Positions 1 to 8,112 of a stretch of DNA of 64,000 nt are shown here, one piece after another. Each line of letters opens with the position of its first letter. Position 1 is the first letter of the stretch. Position numbers and translations under genes: made by a program. This stretch comes from Fervidibacter canadensis. GTDB lineage: Bacteria > Armatimonadota > Fervidibacteria > Fervidibacterales > Fervidibacteraceae. The notes beneath the pieces were generated by a model. It did not search any database. It worked only from the letters and a program-made list of their open reading frames with translations, and was not told the origin of the DNA. The stretch spans positions 62,001-126,000 of the forward strand of contig JBGOEJ010000005.1 in the NCBI GenBank assembly GCA_041446545.1, given 5' to 3'.

Positions 1-1
1 C

Positions 2-511
2 CCACCTGTCTGTCGCATCATGGATTACGGCAAGTTCAAGTATCAGCAACGCAAGCGAGAGAAGGAAGCCCGAAAGCATCACAAAGACATGAAGGAAATT
101 CGCCTGACGCCCCAAATCAGCGAGCATGACCTGATGCATCGCATCAAAAGTGCGGAAGAGTTTCTGCGGGAAGGGCATCGGGTGCGGGTCTTCATGCAAG
201 CGCGAGGGCGATGGGTAGCCCACATGGACTTAGGCGAAGCGAAGTTGCGCCAGTTTGTGGAACGCTTGGAACCCATCGCCGTCCCAGAGACGCCTATCCA
301 GTCACAAGGTCATTTGTTGTCCATCATCTTAGCGCCCCGAAAGGAAGGGAAAAAAGCGGAAGCACCAAAGTCAATCCCGTCAACCGCTCCTCAATCTACT
401 GCCCCTGCCTCGTCACCTGTCGCCCAACCATCTCCGCCTGCGGCACCATCGCCCCCTTCGCCAGAGCCTGAAACCCCGAAAGTCATAGAAGTCGTTAGTG
501 GCGAACAGTAG
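2..511 (+). CDS. infC: Translation initiation factor IF-3, 5'-truncated by window edge
   Basis: IF-3 binds the 30S subunit, keeps it apart from 50S and proofreads the initiator tRNA. The frame is open from base 2 and begins PPVCRIMDYGKFKY, the conserved linker between the two IF-3 domains, so the N-terminal domain lies before the window. The C-terminal domain follows, with KEIRLTPQISEHDL and FMQARGRW. After about residue 110 there is an unusual tail rich in Pro, Ala and Ser that extends the normal IF-3 end by about 50 residues. The gene is followed by rpmI and rplT, the conserved order for this operon. Identification is firm; only the true start is missing. Confidence 0.95.
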   Translation, partial: PPVCRIMDYGKFKYQQRKREKEARKHHKDMKEIRLTPQISEHDLMHRIKSAEEFLREGHRVRVFMQARGRWVAHMDLGEAKLRQFVERLEPIAVPETPIQSQGHLLSIILAPRKEGKKAEAPKSIPSTAPQSTAPASSPVAQPSPPAAPSPPSPEPETPKVIEVVSGEQ

Positions 512-540
512 CGGCAGGCAGAGGGCTGCGTTATCCTTTT

Positions 541-578
541 GACGCCACTTCCTTTGAAGGGCTCAATCCCGTGGCGCC
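541..578 (+). promoter_or_regulatory. Stem-loop just upstream of rpmI RBS (possible L20 autoregulatory leader)
   Basis: GACGCCAC (541-548) pairs with GTGGCGCC (571-578) with one mismatch, and a small TTC/GAA hairpin sits inside. The AAAGGAG ribosome binding site of rpmI begins at 584, directly after the stem. In other bacteria L20 represses infC-rpmI-rplT by binding RNA in this region, so a leader function is plausible but inferred from position only. Confidence 0.35.
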
Positions 579-598
579 CTTAGAAAGGAGTGTTTTGT

Positions 599-805
599 AT
601 GGCAAAAGCCGCTAAAACAAAACGAACGGCTGTCAAGCGGTTCAAAATCACGGGAAGCGGTAAGGTGCTTCACCAACGCGTCGGCGGTCAGCACTACATG
701 CTCAAAAAATCCAAGCGCCGCCGCCGAGACTTGCAACGAGCGGTGGAACTTCATCCCAGTAATATCCGCAAGGTCAAAGCCTTGTTGCCAGGGCAAGTTG
801 AGTGA
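599..805 (+). CDS. rpmI: Large ribosomal subunit protein bL35
   Basis: This 68-residue, very basic protein is a structural component of the 50S subunit. It starts MAKAAKTKRTAVKRFKITGS and carries the family motif for the KTK...A.KRFK...G pattern, then a basic RRRRDL segment. I chose ATG 599 because AAAGGAG ends 8 bases before it; the frame also offers a GTG at 590, which overlaps the ribosome binding site. It sits between infC and rplT, and the latter begins 12 bases after its stop. Length and order are both normal. Confidence 0.95.
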   Translation: MAKAAKTKRTAVKRFKITGSGKVLHQRVGGQHYMLKKSKRRRRDLQRAVELHPSNIRKVKALLPGQVE

Positions 806-817
806 GGTGAGGGAAAG

Positions 818-1186
818 ATGCGCGTGAAAGCGGGAACGGTCACCCGAAGACGCCACAAAAAATGGCTGAAGATGGCGGAAGGTTATTGGGGGCTGAAAAG
901 TGTCGTCTTTCGCCGCGCCAAAGAAGCCGTCATCCGCGCCCTCAACTTCGCCTACCGTGACCGCCGTCAACGCAAACGGGACATGCGCCGTTGGTGGATT
1001 GTCCGCATCAACGCCGCCGCCCGTCTTAATGGCTTGCGCTACAACGAATTCATGCACGGCTTGAAACTGGCGGGCGTGACGCTCAATCGGAAAATGTTGG
1101 CGGAATTAGCCGTCAACGACCCTGATGCCTTTGCCGCCTTGGTGGCGAAAGCCAAAGAAGCCTTGGCACAGCAAACAACTCAGTAG
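818..1186 (+). CDS. rplT: Large ribosomal subunit protein bL20
   Basis: bL20 is an early-binding 23S rRNA protein of 50S assembly and, in several bacteria, the repressor of its own operon. The 122-residue product shows the full family pattern: MRVKAGTVTRRRHKK at the start, then AEGYWGLKS, RRAKEAVIRALNFAYRDRR and WIVRINAAARLNGLRY. Length is typical, and a GAGGTGAGGG ribosome binding site precedes the ATG. It is the last gene of the infC-rpmI-rplT operon; the next gene is convergent. Confidence 0.96.
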   Translation: MRVKAGTVTRRRHKKWLKMAEGYWGLKSVVFRRAKEAVIRALNFAYRDRRQRKRDMRRWWIVRINAAARLNGLRYNEFMHGLKLAGVTLNRKMLAELAVNDPDAFAALVAKAKEALAQQTTQ

Positions 1187-1258
1187 CCGATGCCCTTCCC
1201 TTTTCCCTCAGCGATTAACGATGTCTCGCCACGAGGATGGTCAGAAGGATGCGCTTTC

Positions 1259-1364
1259 GGGAGGGCAAGTCTCGTGCGGAGCCCAAATGTTCGGCGAATC
1301 GTGGGACGGGCAGATCGTCAGTAGGTCTGTCAAAACTTGGATTCACCGAGAGGTTTGCCCTCCC
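1259..1364. ncRNA. Predicted structured element between convergent rplT and pgpH
   Basis: GGGAGGGCAA at 1259-1268 is a perfect inverted repeat of TTGCCCTCCC at 1355-1364. Inside it, TCTCGTG can pair with CACCGAGA, CCCA pairs with TGGG around a TTCG/CGAA hairpin, and GGCAGA pairs with TCTGTC (one G-U). The result looks like a closing stem enclosing several hairpins, as in a small structured RNA. I recognise no known RNA family (no SRP tetraloop core, no riboswitch motif). Strand and function are unknown; it could equally be a bidirectional 3' end structure. Confidence 0.3.
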
Positions 1365-1383
1365 TTCGGCATTCAATTTCTCG

Positions 1384-3597
1384 TCACTGACCGTTCGCCT
1401 TTGCAGGGGCTTTCAAAAGGGGGACAATGCCGTTTTGTTCAGCATGGCGGGTCGTCGTCACTTTCGGATACTCAATGCGGTGATGGTAGATGCTTTTGAG
1501 GGTGTCAATGAGGGCGCGTTGGATTTCTTGGAGTTCCCGCAGAGTCAACGGGGCATCGTCCAGTTGACCGTCGGCAATTTTAGCCTCAATGACTTCGCGG
1601 ACGACCCGTTCAATTTGTTCGGGCGTCGGGTCGCTGAGGGCTTTGACAGCGGCTTCTGCACTGTCCGCCAACATGACGATGGCGCTCTCTTTGCTGCGAG
1701 GTTTGGGACCGCTGTAGCGGTAATCGGCTTCGTTGAGCAATTCGCCTCGCTCCTTCGCTTTGGCGAGGAAGTAGGTCATGACGGAAGTGCCATGATGCTC
1801 TCTAACGATGTCCACAATCGGTTGAGGCAGACGGTGCTGCCTTGCCAGTTCTTCGCCTTGCTGAACATGGAGGGCTAAAACTTTCGCTGACATCTGCGGG
1901 CTCAATCGGTCGTGAGGATTAAGGCTGCCTGGGGGCAAGTTCTCCACGAAATAAGCGGGGCGGGATAGTTTGCCGATGTCGTGATAGAGCCCACCGACCC
2001 ACGCCAGTAAATCGTTCGCCCCGATGCGCTTGGCGGCTTCTTGGGCGAGGCGGGCGACCATCAGAGAACTTTGGTAAGTGCCAGGGGCTTTCTCCGCTAA
2101 TTCCCGCAGCAATGGGGCGTGGGGATTGGCTAACTCCATCAAAGTGAAGACCGTCGTGACGCCAAAAGGACGCTCCAAAACACTCACCGCCAACAGCGTA
2201 AGGGCAGGCGGGGCAGCCCCCGTTAGGACGGAGCACAAGAGCAACCGCTGGATGTCCCCCCAACTCATCACCAATGTCTCGCCTGTGACCATGCCGACGA
2301 GGATTTGCAGGGTTGCTGTCCCGAGGGTAAGGAAGAGACCGACTTTCGCCAGTTGTTCGCGGGTGCGGGCTTTCTCCGTAAGGAAAGTGGCAGCGACGCC
2401 CACCGTCACCATGACGAAGAAGGGACGGAAAGCGCTGGTGGGCAAAGTTTGCCAATTGGTTGCTATCCCCAAAGTCACTGCCAACGCAAAAACGCCTGAG
2501 GCGAACAGGCTGAAAAGGGGGCTGATCAACACCGCTGTCATCATCGCCGCCGTCGCCACGATGGGGAACGCTACTTCTGCCCCCAACCATGCCGTCAGCA
2601 GGCGGGTGCCCCACAGGCTCGGCACCCAAATAAGGGCAAGCAACCCCAGCCATCGGTCGTTGCTGAAAACCGTCGGCAACGCCATCCGCAGAAAGGTCGC
2701 GATGCCGATCGTCAGCAACACCGCTAACGAGAGGGTGCCAAGGAAGGCAGGGAAGTTGTAGCCCAACGCCCGCAACTTCTCCAAGTGCGCTGCCGTCACC
2801 ACTTCTCCCCGTCGGGCGATAAGTTCACCGACTTGAACGGTGCGCCAGACAGGTGCAACGGACACTCGCGCCCTTTCCCGCAGCCGCTCGGTGGCGAGGG
2901 GGTCAAAGACCATGTTGGGCTGAAGGGCAATCTCGGTCAGTCGCATCAGCGCCCAACGCAAGTCGGCTGTTAAAGGCAGTTGGGCTAAGTTTGCTCGCAC
3001 CCGCTCTAAAGCAGTGCGGCGGTCTTCAGCGGTGGGCTTGATACCCCTTTGCCATTGCTCCTTCAAGAGGCGTAAGAGGGTCTCCTGCATGAGGGTTAGG
3101 GTGGCAGGGGAAGTTTGCAGGAGGGCGATGAAGACTTGGTCGGGGACGGCTAACCCAGAACGCTGGCGCAATCGGCTCACTTTCTCGGCAAGGGGAAGGG
3201 GTTGCTTCCTCAACTCCCGCACCCCATCAAACAGGTCGTTGAGCACTGCCGTCCAATGGGCGCTGACGGACGGGTCAATGCGATATTGACGAGGGACAGC
3301 GGAAGCGACCTCTTGCTGCCGCCGTCGTGTCTCTACCTCCGAGAGATAACGCACCGTCCGAAATGCGCGGATTTCGTAGGGGAACAAATCACCCTCCCGA
3401 AAAGTTAAAGGAGCCAGCAAGGGTGGCGGGACCATCGCTCCCGTTAAGGCAATGACCGTTAGGATAAACAAACCCACTCGTCGGGCCGTTAAGGAAGGTA
3501 GCAACCTCTTTCCCTTTTCCGACCACCAATCCCAAAAGCCTCGGGGGCGGCTTCGTTCCTTCCGCCATCGCCGTTGCGTCGGCTCACTACTACTCAT
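1384..3597 (-). CDS. pgpH: 7TM-HD domain phosphohydrolase (cyclic-di-AMP phosphodiesterase PgpH type)
   Basis: This 737-residue membrane protein has the 7TMR-HDED/HD architecture of PgpH (YqfF), which hydrolyses the second messenger c-di-AMP. After an N-terminal anchor and an extracytoplasmic region (about residues 50-270) come several hydrophobic helices (about 275-470). The cytoplasmic HD domain follows, with metal-ligand motifs YHDIGKL and REHHGT and a later ADSAEAA segment. I chose ATG 3597 rather than the upstream GTG (3606) because GAGGTGAGG is well spaced before the ATG, giving an 8-base overlap with the phoH stop. Co-location with phoH is typical; the usual third partner, ybeY, is about 58 kb away in this window. 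Confidence 0.9.
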   Translation of the reverse strand: MSSSEPTQRRWRKERSRPRGFWDWWSEKGKRLLPSLTARRVGLFILTVIALTGAMVPPPLLAPLTFREGDLFPYEIRAFRTVRYLSEVETRRRQQEVASAVPRQYRIDPSVSAHWTAVLNDLFDGVRELRKQPLPLAEKVSRLRQRSGLAVPDQVFIALLQTSPATLTLMQETLLRLLKEQWQRGIKPTAEDRRTALERVRANLAQLPLTADLRWALMRLTEIALQPNMVFDPLATERLRERARVSVAPVWRTVQVGELIARRGEVVTAAHLEKLRALGYNFPAFLGTLSLAVLLTIGIATFLRMALPTVFSNDRWLGLLALIWVPSLWGTRLLTAWLGAEVAFPIVATAAMMTAVLISPLFSLFASGVFALAVTLGIATNWQTLPTSAFRPFFVMVTVGVAATFLTEKARTREQLAKVGLFLTLGTATLQILVGMVTGETLVMSWGDIQRLLLCSVLTGAAPPALTLLAVSVLERPFGVTTVFTLMELANPHAPLLRELAEKAPGTYQSSLMVARLAQEAAKRIGANDLLAWVGGLYHDIGKLSRPAYFVENLPPGSLNPHDRLSPQMSAKVLALHVQQGEELARQHRLPQPIVDIVREHHGTSVMTYFLAKAKERGELLNEADYRYSGPKPRSKESAIVMLADSAEAAVKALSDPTPEQIERVVREVIEAKIADGQLDDAPLTLRELQEIQRALIDTLKSIYHHRIEYPKVTTTRHAEQNGIVPLLKAPAKANGQ

Positions 3598-4669
3598 CGC
3601 CCTCACCTCGTCGCTCCTTCTTAAGCGGTTCGGGGGAAGGCGCTCTTTGCTGTCGCTCCCATTCCTCGTAGGCAGTGATGATGCGTTGAACTAAGGGATG
3701 GCGAACAACATCTTGTTCCGTCAAGTAGACGAAAGCGATGCCCTCCACGCCCTTTAGGACGCGTTGCACTTCCACTAAGCCCGACGGGACACCTTTGGGC
3801 AAATCAATTTGGGTGATGTCACCAGTGACGACGACCTTGGCGTTGAAGCCCATGCGGGTCAAAAACATCTTCATCTGCAAAGGTGTCGTGTTTTGCGCCT
3901 CATCCAAAACGATGAAGGCATCGTTAAAAGTCCGACCCCGCATGTAGGCGAGGGGAATGACTTCAATCGTTCGCCGCTCAATCAGCCGCTGCACCTTGTC
4001 ATAGTCCAGCAATTCGTAGAGGGCGTCATAAAGGGGGCGCATGTAGGGGTCAACTTTCTCGTAAATGTCACCGGGCAAAAAGCCCAACCGTTCGCCCGCT
4101 TCTACCGCCGGGCGCGCCAAGATGATGCGCGCCACTTGCCGTTGCTTCAGCGCCGCCACTGCCATCGCCACCGCCAGAAAAGTTTTGCCTGTGCCCGCAG
4201 GTCCGATGGCGAAGACCAAATCATGCGTCTTCATCGCTTCCACATACCGCGCCTGCCCCAAAGTTTTGGGCGTTATCCGTTTTCCCCGTTCTGTTAAGAC
4301 AATCGCTTCGGTGAACAAATCCTCGGCTTCCCCGATTTGCCCTTTTCTGGCTAAAGAGAGCAGGTAGCGGACATCCGTCGCCGAAAGAGAGCCGCCCTTT
4401 TCGGCGACGGTGAGCATCTGCCGAAGCACTTCAGCCGCCCATTGCGCCTGCGGTTCAGATCCGTGCACTTCCAGCCCACCTTCTCTGGCGATGAGCCGCA
4501 CGCCCAACTCCCGCTGCAGAAGGCGCAAAAATTCGTCACGCACACCCAAAATCCGATGCAACAGTGTGGCGTTGGCGATTGGCACGGTGATGACTTTGTC
4601 TCTGTTAGAGCGGCTCTCTGCCGCAACGATATGCTGCTGCTCTGCGGGATTCACTGGCTTTTTGCTCAC
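3590..4669 (-). CDS. phoH: PhoH family P-loop ATPase
   Basis: PhoH-like ATPases are cytoplasmic proteins tied to RNA and ribosome metabolism, often beside ybeY. The 359-residue product has an N-terminal KH-like region (about 30-90), then the PhoH domain with Walker A GPAGTGKT (156-163), the ARPAVEAGERLGFLPGD block, Walker B FIVLDEAQN and VVTGDITQIDLP. The start overlaps the stop of the Uma2 gene by ATGA (4666-4669), and its end overlaps pgpH by 8 bases, so the four genes yqeY-uma2-phoH-pgpH probably share one transcript. Confidence 0.93.
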   Translation of the reverse strand: MSKKPVNPAEQQHIVAAESRSNRDKVITVPIANATLLHRILGVRDEFLRLLQRELGVRLIAREGGLEVHGSEPQAQWAAEVLRQMLTVAEKGGSLSATDVRYLLSLARKGQIGEAEDLFTEAIVLTERGKRITPKTLGQARYVEAMKTHDLVFAIGPAGTGKTFLAVAMAVAALKQRQVARIILARPAVEAGERLGFLPGDIYEKVDPYMRPLYDALYELLDYDKVQRLIERRTIEVIPLAYMRGRTFNDAFIVLDEAQNTTPLQMKMFLTRMGFNAKVVVTGDITQIDLPKGVPSGLVEVQRVLKGVEGIAFVYLTEQDVVRHPLVQRIITAYEEWERQQRAPSPEPLKKERRGEGDE

Positions 4670-5283
4670 CTCCGACTCCGTCGGCGCTTCGGCGGTGATG
4701 GCGCAGGTTCTTCTGCCTCTCCCAAAAGGCTTTTCAAGTCAATCGTCAAGTCGGGAAACAACTTGGGGCGGAAAACCTCACCGGGCAAAACCACTTGCGT
4801 CAGCAAATAGCCATCGGGCGTCCACTGATACTCTTCAATCACCTGCCGCTCCAAGTCAACCAGCCAATACCAAGGCACGCCGTAGGTGTGATAGAGGCGC
4901 TTTTTAACTCCTGCGTCCCGAAACGCCGTCGGCGACAAAACTTCCACGACCAAATCAGGCGGTCCGTAAACACGCCCTTCCCGAAGGCGGTCTAAGTGTT
5001 CCGTCAACAGAACCACGATGTCGGGCGCCAGCACCACTCCCGCCACTTCGTCCAAGATGACCAGCACATCGGTGTTCAGCCGTCCCAAGCGACGGGAGCG
5101 GACAAACTGCCAAAGAGTAAAGGCTAAGGCAAGGACGCCTTCGTTGTGGTCCCAAAGCGGTCTCGTCACTTCCACCAACTCCCCAAACTCCAACTCATAC
5201 TTGACGGGCGACGAATCGTCTTCGGGAAGGGCTAAGAACTCAGCGACCGTCATTTTGGGGCGGACAAGAGGTTGGGTCGCCAT
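4666..5283 (-). CDS. Uma2 family protein (DUF820, restriction-endonuclease-like fold)
   Basis: Uma2/DUF820 proteins have a PD-(D/E)XK nuclease-like fold, are common in thermophiles and cyanobacteria, and mostly lack an assigned function. The 205-residue product shows the family pattern: MTVAEFLALPEDD, a YELEFGELVEV segment, APDIVVLL, then GPPDLVVEVLSP and the K-x-x-x-Y block GVKKRLYHTYGVPWYWLVD. Asp in PDI/PDL and Glu in VEV are the likely metal ligands. I chose ATG 5283, 5 bases after the yqeY stop, because AAGGAG precedes it; a GTG at 5292 is less well placed. The tail is basic (KRRRSRR). Confidence 0.8.
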   Translation of the reverse strand: MATQPLVRPKMTVAEFLALPEDDSSPVKYELEFGELVEVTRPLWDHNEGVLALAFTLWQFVRSRRLGRLNTDVLVILDEVAGVVLAPDIVVLLTEHLDRLREGRVYGPPDLVVEVLSPTAFRDAGVKKRLYHTYGVPWYWLVDLERQVIEEYQWTPDGYLLTQVVLPGEVFRPKLFPDLTIDLKSLLGEAEEPAPSPPKRRRSRR

Positions 5284-5288
5284 CGTCC

Positions 5289-5750
5289 TCACTCCTTCGG
5301 AGTTGTGCCTTCCAGCAATTGGCGGACGAGTTCATTGACCTCACGCCCGTCAGCGCGCCCTCGCACTTTGGGCATCAGCACCGCCATCACCTTCCCCATG
5401 TCTCGCACCGACAGTGCTCCCACTTCTCGGATGGTCTCCCGAACGAGGGCTTCCAACTCGGCACGGGAAAGGGGTTGAGGCAGGTAGGCTTCCAAGATGG
5501 CTAACTCTGCTTGCTCCCGTTCCGCTAAGTCCGCCCGCCCGCCCTGTTGGAAGGCTTCAATGGACTCACGGCGCTTACGAATTTCCGATTGGATGACGCC
5601 CAAGATTTCGTCGTCCGTCAGCGCCCGCTGGCGGTCTATCTCGGCGTTGTGAATTGCCGACCGCAACAGGCGCAGGACGGACACTTTCACGGCGTCCCGC
5701 ACTTTCATCGCTGTCTTGTAGTCGGCATCAATGCGCTCCTTCAGGCTCAT
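5289..5750 (-). CDS. GatB/YqeY domain protein
   Basis: The 153-residue product matches stand-alone YqeY proteins, which share a domain with the tRNA-amidotransferase GatB and have an uncertain role in tRNA-linked metabolism. Recognisable parts are MSLKERIDADYKTAMK at the start, the RLLRSAIHNAEID block, LAILEAYLPQPLS and MGKVMAVLMPKVRGRADG. The chosen ATG (5750) is the family start; an upstream GTG in frame (5774) would add eight residues. It is the first gene of the minus-strand operon, with a TATAAT element 32 bases upstream. Confidence 0.88.
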   Translation of the reverse strand: MSLKERIDADYKTAMKVRDAVKVSVLRLLRSAIHNAEIDRQRALTDDEILGVIQSEIRKRRESIEAFQQGGRADLAEREQAELAILEAYLPQPLSRAELEALVRETIREVGALSVRDMGKVMAVLMPKVRGRADGREVNELVRQLLEGTTPKE

Positions 5751-5781
5751 TCGGTCAGCCCCCTCGGATAGCACCGCTGCG

Positions 5782-5787
5782 ATTATA
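5782..5787 (-). promoter_or_regulatory. Candidate -10 element for the yqeY-uma2-phoH-pgpH operon
   Basis: Read on the minus strand, this is a perfect TATAAT lying 32 bases upstream of the yqeY ATG. No good -35 hexamer is visible 16-18 bases further upstream, so the promoter call rests on the -10 alone. Confidence 0.4.
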
Positions 5788-5830
5788 GCACGCCGACCGT
5801 GCCAAAATGGCGAGGCGGAGGTGGCACGAC

Positions 5831-6652
5831 ATGGCTGTCCGCTTTGCCCTCTGCAACGAGGTCTTTCAAGGTTGGCGGTTGGAGGATGCCTTTGCTTTCA
5901 TCCGTGAGGTGGGCTACGATGGCGTGGAAATTGCCCCCTTCACCCTTGCCGAAAGTGCCGACCAAGTTTCCCCTGAAGAGCGCCGTCGCTTGCGCCAATG
6001 GGCAGAGCGGTTGGGCTTGGAAATCGTCGGGCTGCATTGGCTGCTCGTCTCCCCGCCCGGCTTGCATTTGACGACGCCCGACGATGCCGTCCGCCAGCGG
6101 ACGCAGGACTACTTCCGCCACCTGTTGCACCTTTGTGCCGACTTAGGCGGGCGCATCATGGTCGTCGGTTCGCCCAAGCAACGCGCCCTCGTCAAAGGCG
6201 ACACTTACGAAGCGGCGTGGGAGCGGGCGAAGCGCTTTTTCGCTGACCTTCTCCCCCTTGCCGAACGGTTGGGCATCACTCTTTGCATAGAAGCCCTGCC
6301 AAGGGAGACGGATTTCATCCCGACGCTGGAGGAAGCCCTTCGGTTTGTCCGTGAGGTCAATCATCCCAACTTGCAAACGATGGTGGATGTCAAAAGCGCC
6401 ATCGCCGAGGGATTGCCACTGGACGAAGCCGTTCGCAAAGTTGCCCTTCATTTGCGCCATGTCCACGCCAACGATGCCAATCGGCTCGGTCCTGGCATGG
6501 GCGACACCGACTTGCGCCCGCTGGCAAAGGCGCTTCGGGAAATCGGTTACGACGGCTATGTGAGCGTGGAGGTCTTTGACTTCTCGCCAGGTCCCGAACG
6601 CATCGCCAAAGAAAGCCTTGCCTACCTTCGGGAAATTTTCGCCGAGGGCTAA
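5831..6652 (+). CDS. Sugar phosphate isomerase/epimerase family TIM-barrel protein
   Basis: The 273-residue product belongs to the xylose-isomerase-like TIM-barrel (AP endonuclease family 2) superfamily of sugar isomerases and epimerases. Visible signatures are FIREVGYDGVEIAP near the N-terminus, the GGRIMVVGSP strand, ITLCIEALPRETDFI with a likely metal-binding Glu, MVDVKSAIAEG, the HLRHVHANDANR His pair and GYDGYVSVEVF with the C-terminal Glu. GGAGGT at about 5817-5822 points to ATG 5831 rather than an upstream ATG at 5807. The substrate cannot be told from sequence. It is followed 5 bases later by the DUF72 gene, with which it is probably co-transcribed. Confidence 0.82.
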   Translation: MAVRFALCNEVFQGWRLEDAFAFIREVGYDGVEIAPFTLAESADQVSPEERRRLRQWAERLGLEIVGLHWLLVSPPGLHLTTPDDAVRQRTQDYFRHLLHLCADLGGRIMVVGSPKQRALVKGDTYEAAWERAKRFFADLLPLAERLGITLCIEALPRETDFIPTLEEALRFVREVNHPNLQTMVDVKSAIAEGLPLDEAVRKVALHLRHVHANDANRLGPGMGDTDLRPLAKALREIGYDGYVSVEVFDFSPGPERIAKESLAYLREIFAEG

Positions 6653-6657
6653 TTGCG

Positions 6658-7413
6658 ATGACGGCGATGGTGCGCATCGGCACTTCGGGTTGGGTTTATC
6701 CGCATTGGCGTGGGCGCTTCTATCCCACTAACCTCAAGCCCTCTGAGTGGCTGGCTTTCTACGCCTGCCACTTTGACACGGTGGAAGTCAACAACTCCTT
6801 CTATCGCCTGCCGTCCCGCAACACCTTCGCCCACTGGGCAGCGCAAACACCGCCTGATTTTCGCTTTGCCGTCAAGGGCTCTCGCTTCATCACTCACCTG
6901 AAAAAACTGCGGGAGGTGAGCGACGCCCTTCGGCGCTTCTTTGCAAATGTTGACGGGTTGGGCGAAAAACTGGCGGTCGTCCTGTGGCAATTGCCACCCA
7001 ATTTGAAAGCGGATGCGGAGCGGCTGGATGAATTCCTTCGGCAACTCCCCCGCCATTGCGCCCATACCGTAGAGTTTCGCCACCCATCTTGGTGGCAGGA
7101 GGAAAGGGTTTTGCAGGTGCTGGAGCGACGGGGTGTCGCCCATTGCGTCCCTATCGCTCCGCCCTTCCCGAAAGCGCTGGCAGACATCGTAACGGCGCCC
7201 CTCGTTTACCTGCGCTTTCACGGTTGGGACGGGCTTTATGCGGGCTGCTTTCCCGACGACGAACTTTTTTGGTGGGCGGAACGCATCGCTTGGTGGTGGC
7301 GGGACGGGCTGACCGTCTTCGCTTACTTCAACAACGACGCCAACGCCTTCGCCGTCCAAAATGCCCAGCAACTCCAAAGGTTGGTGGCAAACCGAACGAG
7401 ACAGGAGGAGTGA
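6658..7413 (+). CDS. DUF72 domain protein (YecE-like)
   Basis: DUF72 proteins have a TIM-barrel-like fold and no established biochemical role. The 251-residue product has all the family blocks: RIGTSGWVYPHWRGRFYP at the N-terminus, FDTVEVNNSFYRLP, FRFAVKGSRFITH, the LWQLPPN motif, HTVEFRHPSWW and VYLRFHGWDGLY, ending with the FAYFNNDANAFAVQNA signature. It overlaps nothing and is followed 7 bases later by the translin-family gene. Family assignment is firm; function is unknown. Confidence 0.88.
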   Translation: MTAMVRIGTSGWVYPHWRGRFYPTNLKPSEWLAFYACHFDTVEVNNSFYRLPSRNTFAHWAAQTPPDFRFAVKGSRFITHLKKLREVSDALRRFFANVDGLGEKLAVVLWQLPPNLKADAERLDEFLRQLPRHCAHTVEFRHPSWWQEERVLQVLERRGVAHCVPIAPPFPKALADIVTAPLVYLRFHGWDGLYAGCFPDDELFWWAERIAWWWRDGLTVFAYFNNDANAFAVQNAQQLQRLVANRTRQEE

Positions 7414-7420
7414 CAGGGAG

Positions 7421-8077
7421 ATGGCGGAGTTGCGAGAAATCGTTACGGCTATCCGAGAGCGTTTGGACGCCAAGGAGAAATTGCGGGAGCAAGTGTTGCC
7501 CATTGCCCGTCAACTCATCCGCGAGAGTGCCACGCTCATCAAAAATGCCCATCGGCGTGAATGGGATGAAGCAGCGCAACGGCGGACGACTTTGCTGCAA
7601 ACCGTCGCCACTTTGCGGACGCAACTGAGTGCCGTGCCCGACCTTTGGTTCGCTGGTTTTGTGCAAGATGCCCTGAAAGAAGTGGCGGAAGCCGTCCTCG
7701 TTTTTGCCCTCCTTCGCGATGAACCCATCCCGACGCCCGAGGCGTTGGGCATTGACGATGCGCCCTACTTGAACGGTCTTTTGGAGGCAATGGGCGAATT
7801 GCGCCGCGCCACTTTGGATGCCATCCGTGCCGAAGATTTGCCCCGCGCCGAGCGGTTGCTTTCAGTCATGGACGAAGTTTACTTCCTCGCCATCACCTTT
7901 GACCAATCCGACGCCATCACTCAAGGAATTCGGCGCCGCACCGACACTTTGCGGGCGCTTTTGGAACGCACCCGCAGCGATGTCACTTTGGCGACCCAAT
8001 ACCGCAAGTTGGCGCAGTTGTTCCCATCGGGCGAAGTGGCGCCCCTTCCGCAGGAAGAGACCGAAGAAAGCGGTTGA
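7421..8077 (+). CDS. Translin-family protein
   Basis: The 218-residue, largely helical product resembles translin/TRAX proteins, known in eukaryotes and archaea as nucleic-acid-binding octamers. The matching stretch is in the second half: APYLNGLLEAMGELRR, then the DLPRAERLLSVMDEVY block and RRTDTLRALLERTRSDVT. The N-terminal third is a charged helix (REKLREQ region). ATG 7421 follows a GGAGGAG site; the open frame extends upstream inside the DUF72 gene, but there is no reason to start there. The family is rarer in bacteria; whether this copy binds RNA or DNA is not known. Confidence 0.72.
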   Translation: MAELREIVTAIRERLDAKEKLREQVLPIARQLIRESATLIKNAHRREWDEAAQRRTTLLQTVATLRTQLSAVPDLWFAGFVQDALKEVAEAVLVFALLRDEPIPTPEALGIDDAPYLNGLLEAMGELRRATLDAIRAEDLPRAERLLSVMDEVYFLAITFDQSDAITQGIRRRTDTLRALLERTRSDVTLATQYRKLAQLFPSGEVAPLPQEETEESG

Positions 8078-8112
8078 GGGATTTTCGCCCCAGAGAGGCG
8101 CTCCGACAGAAC

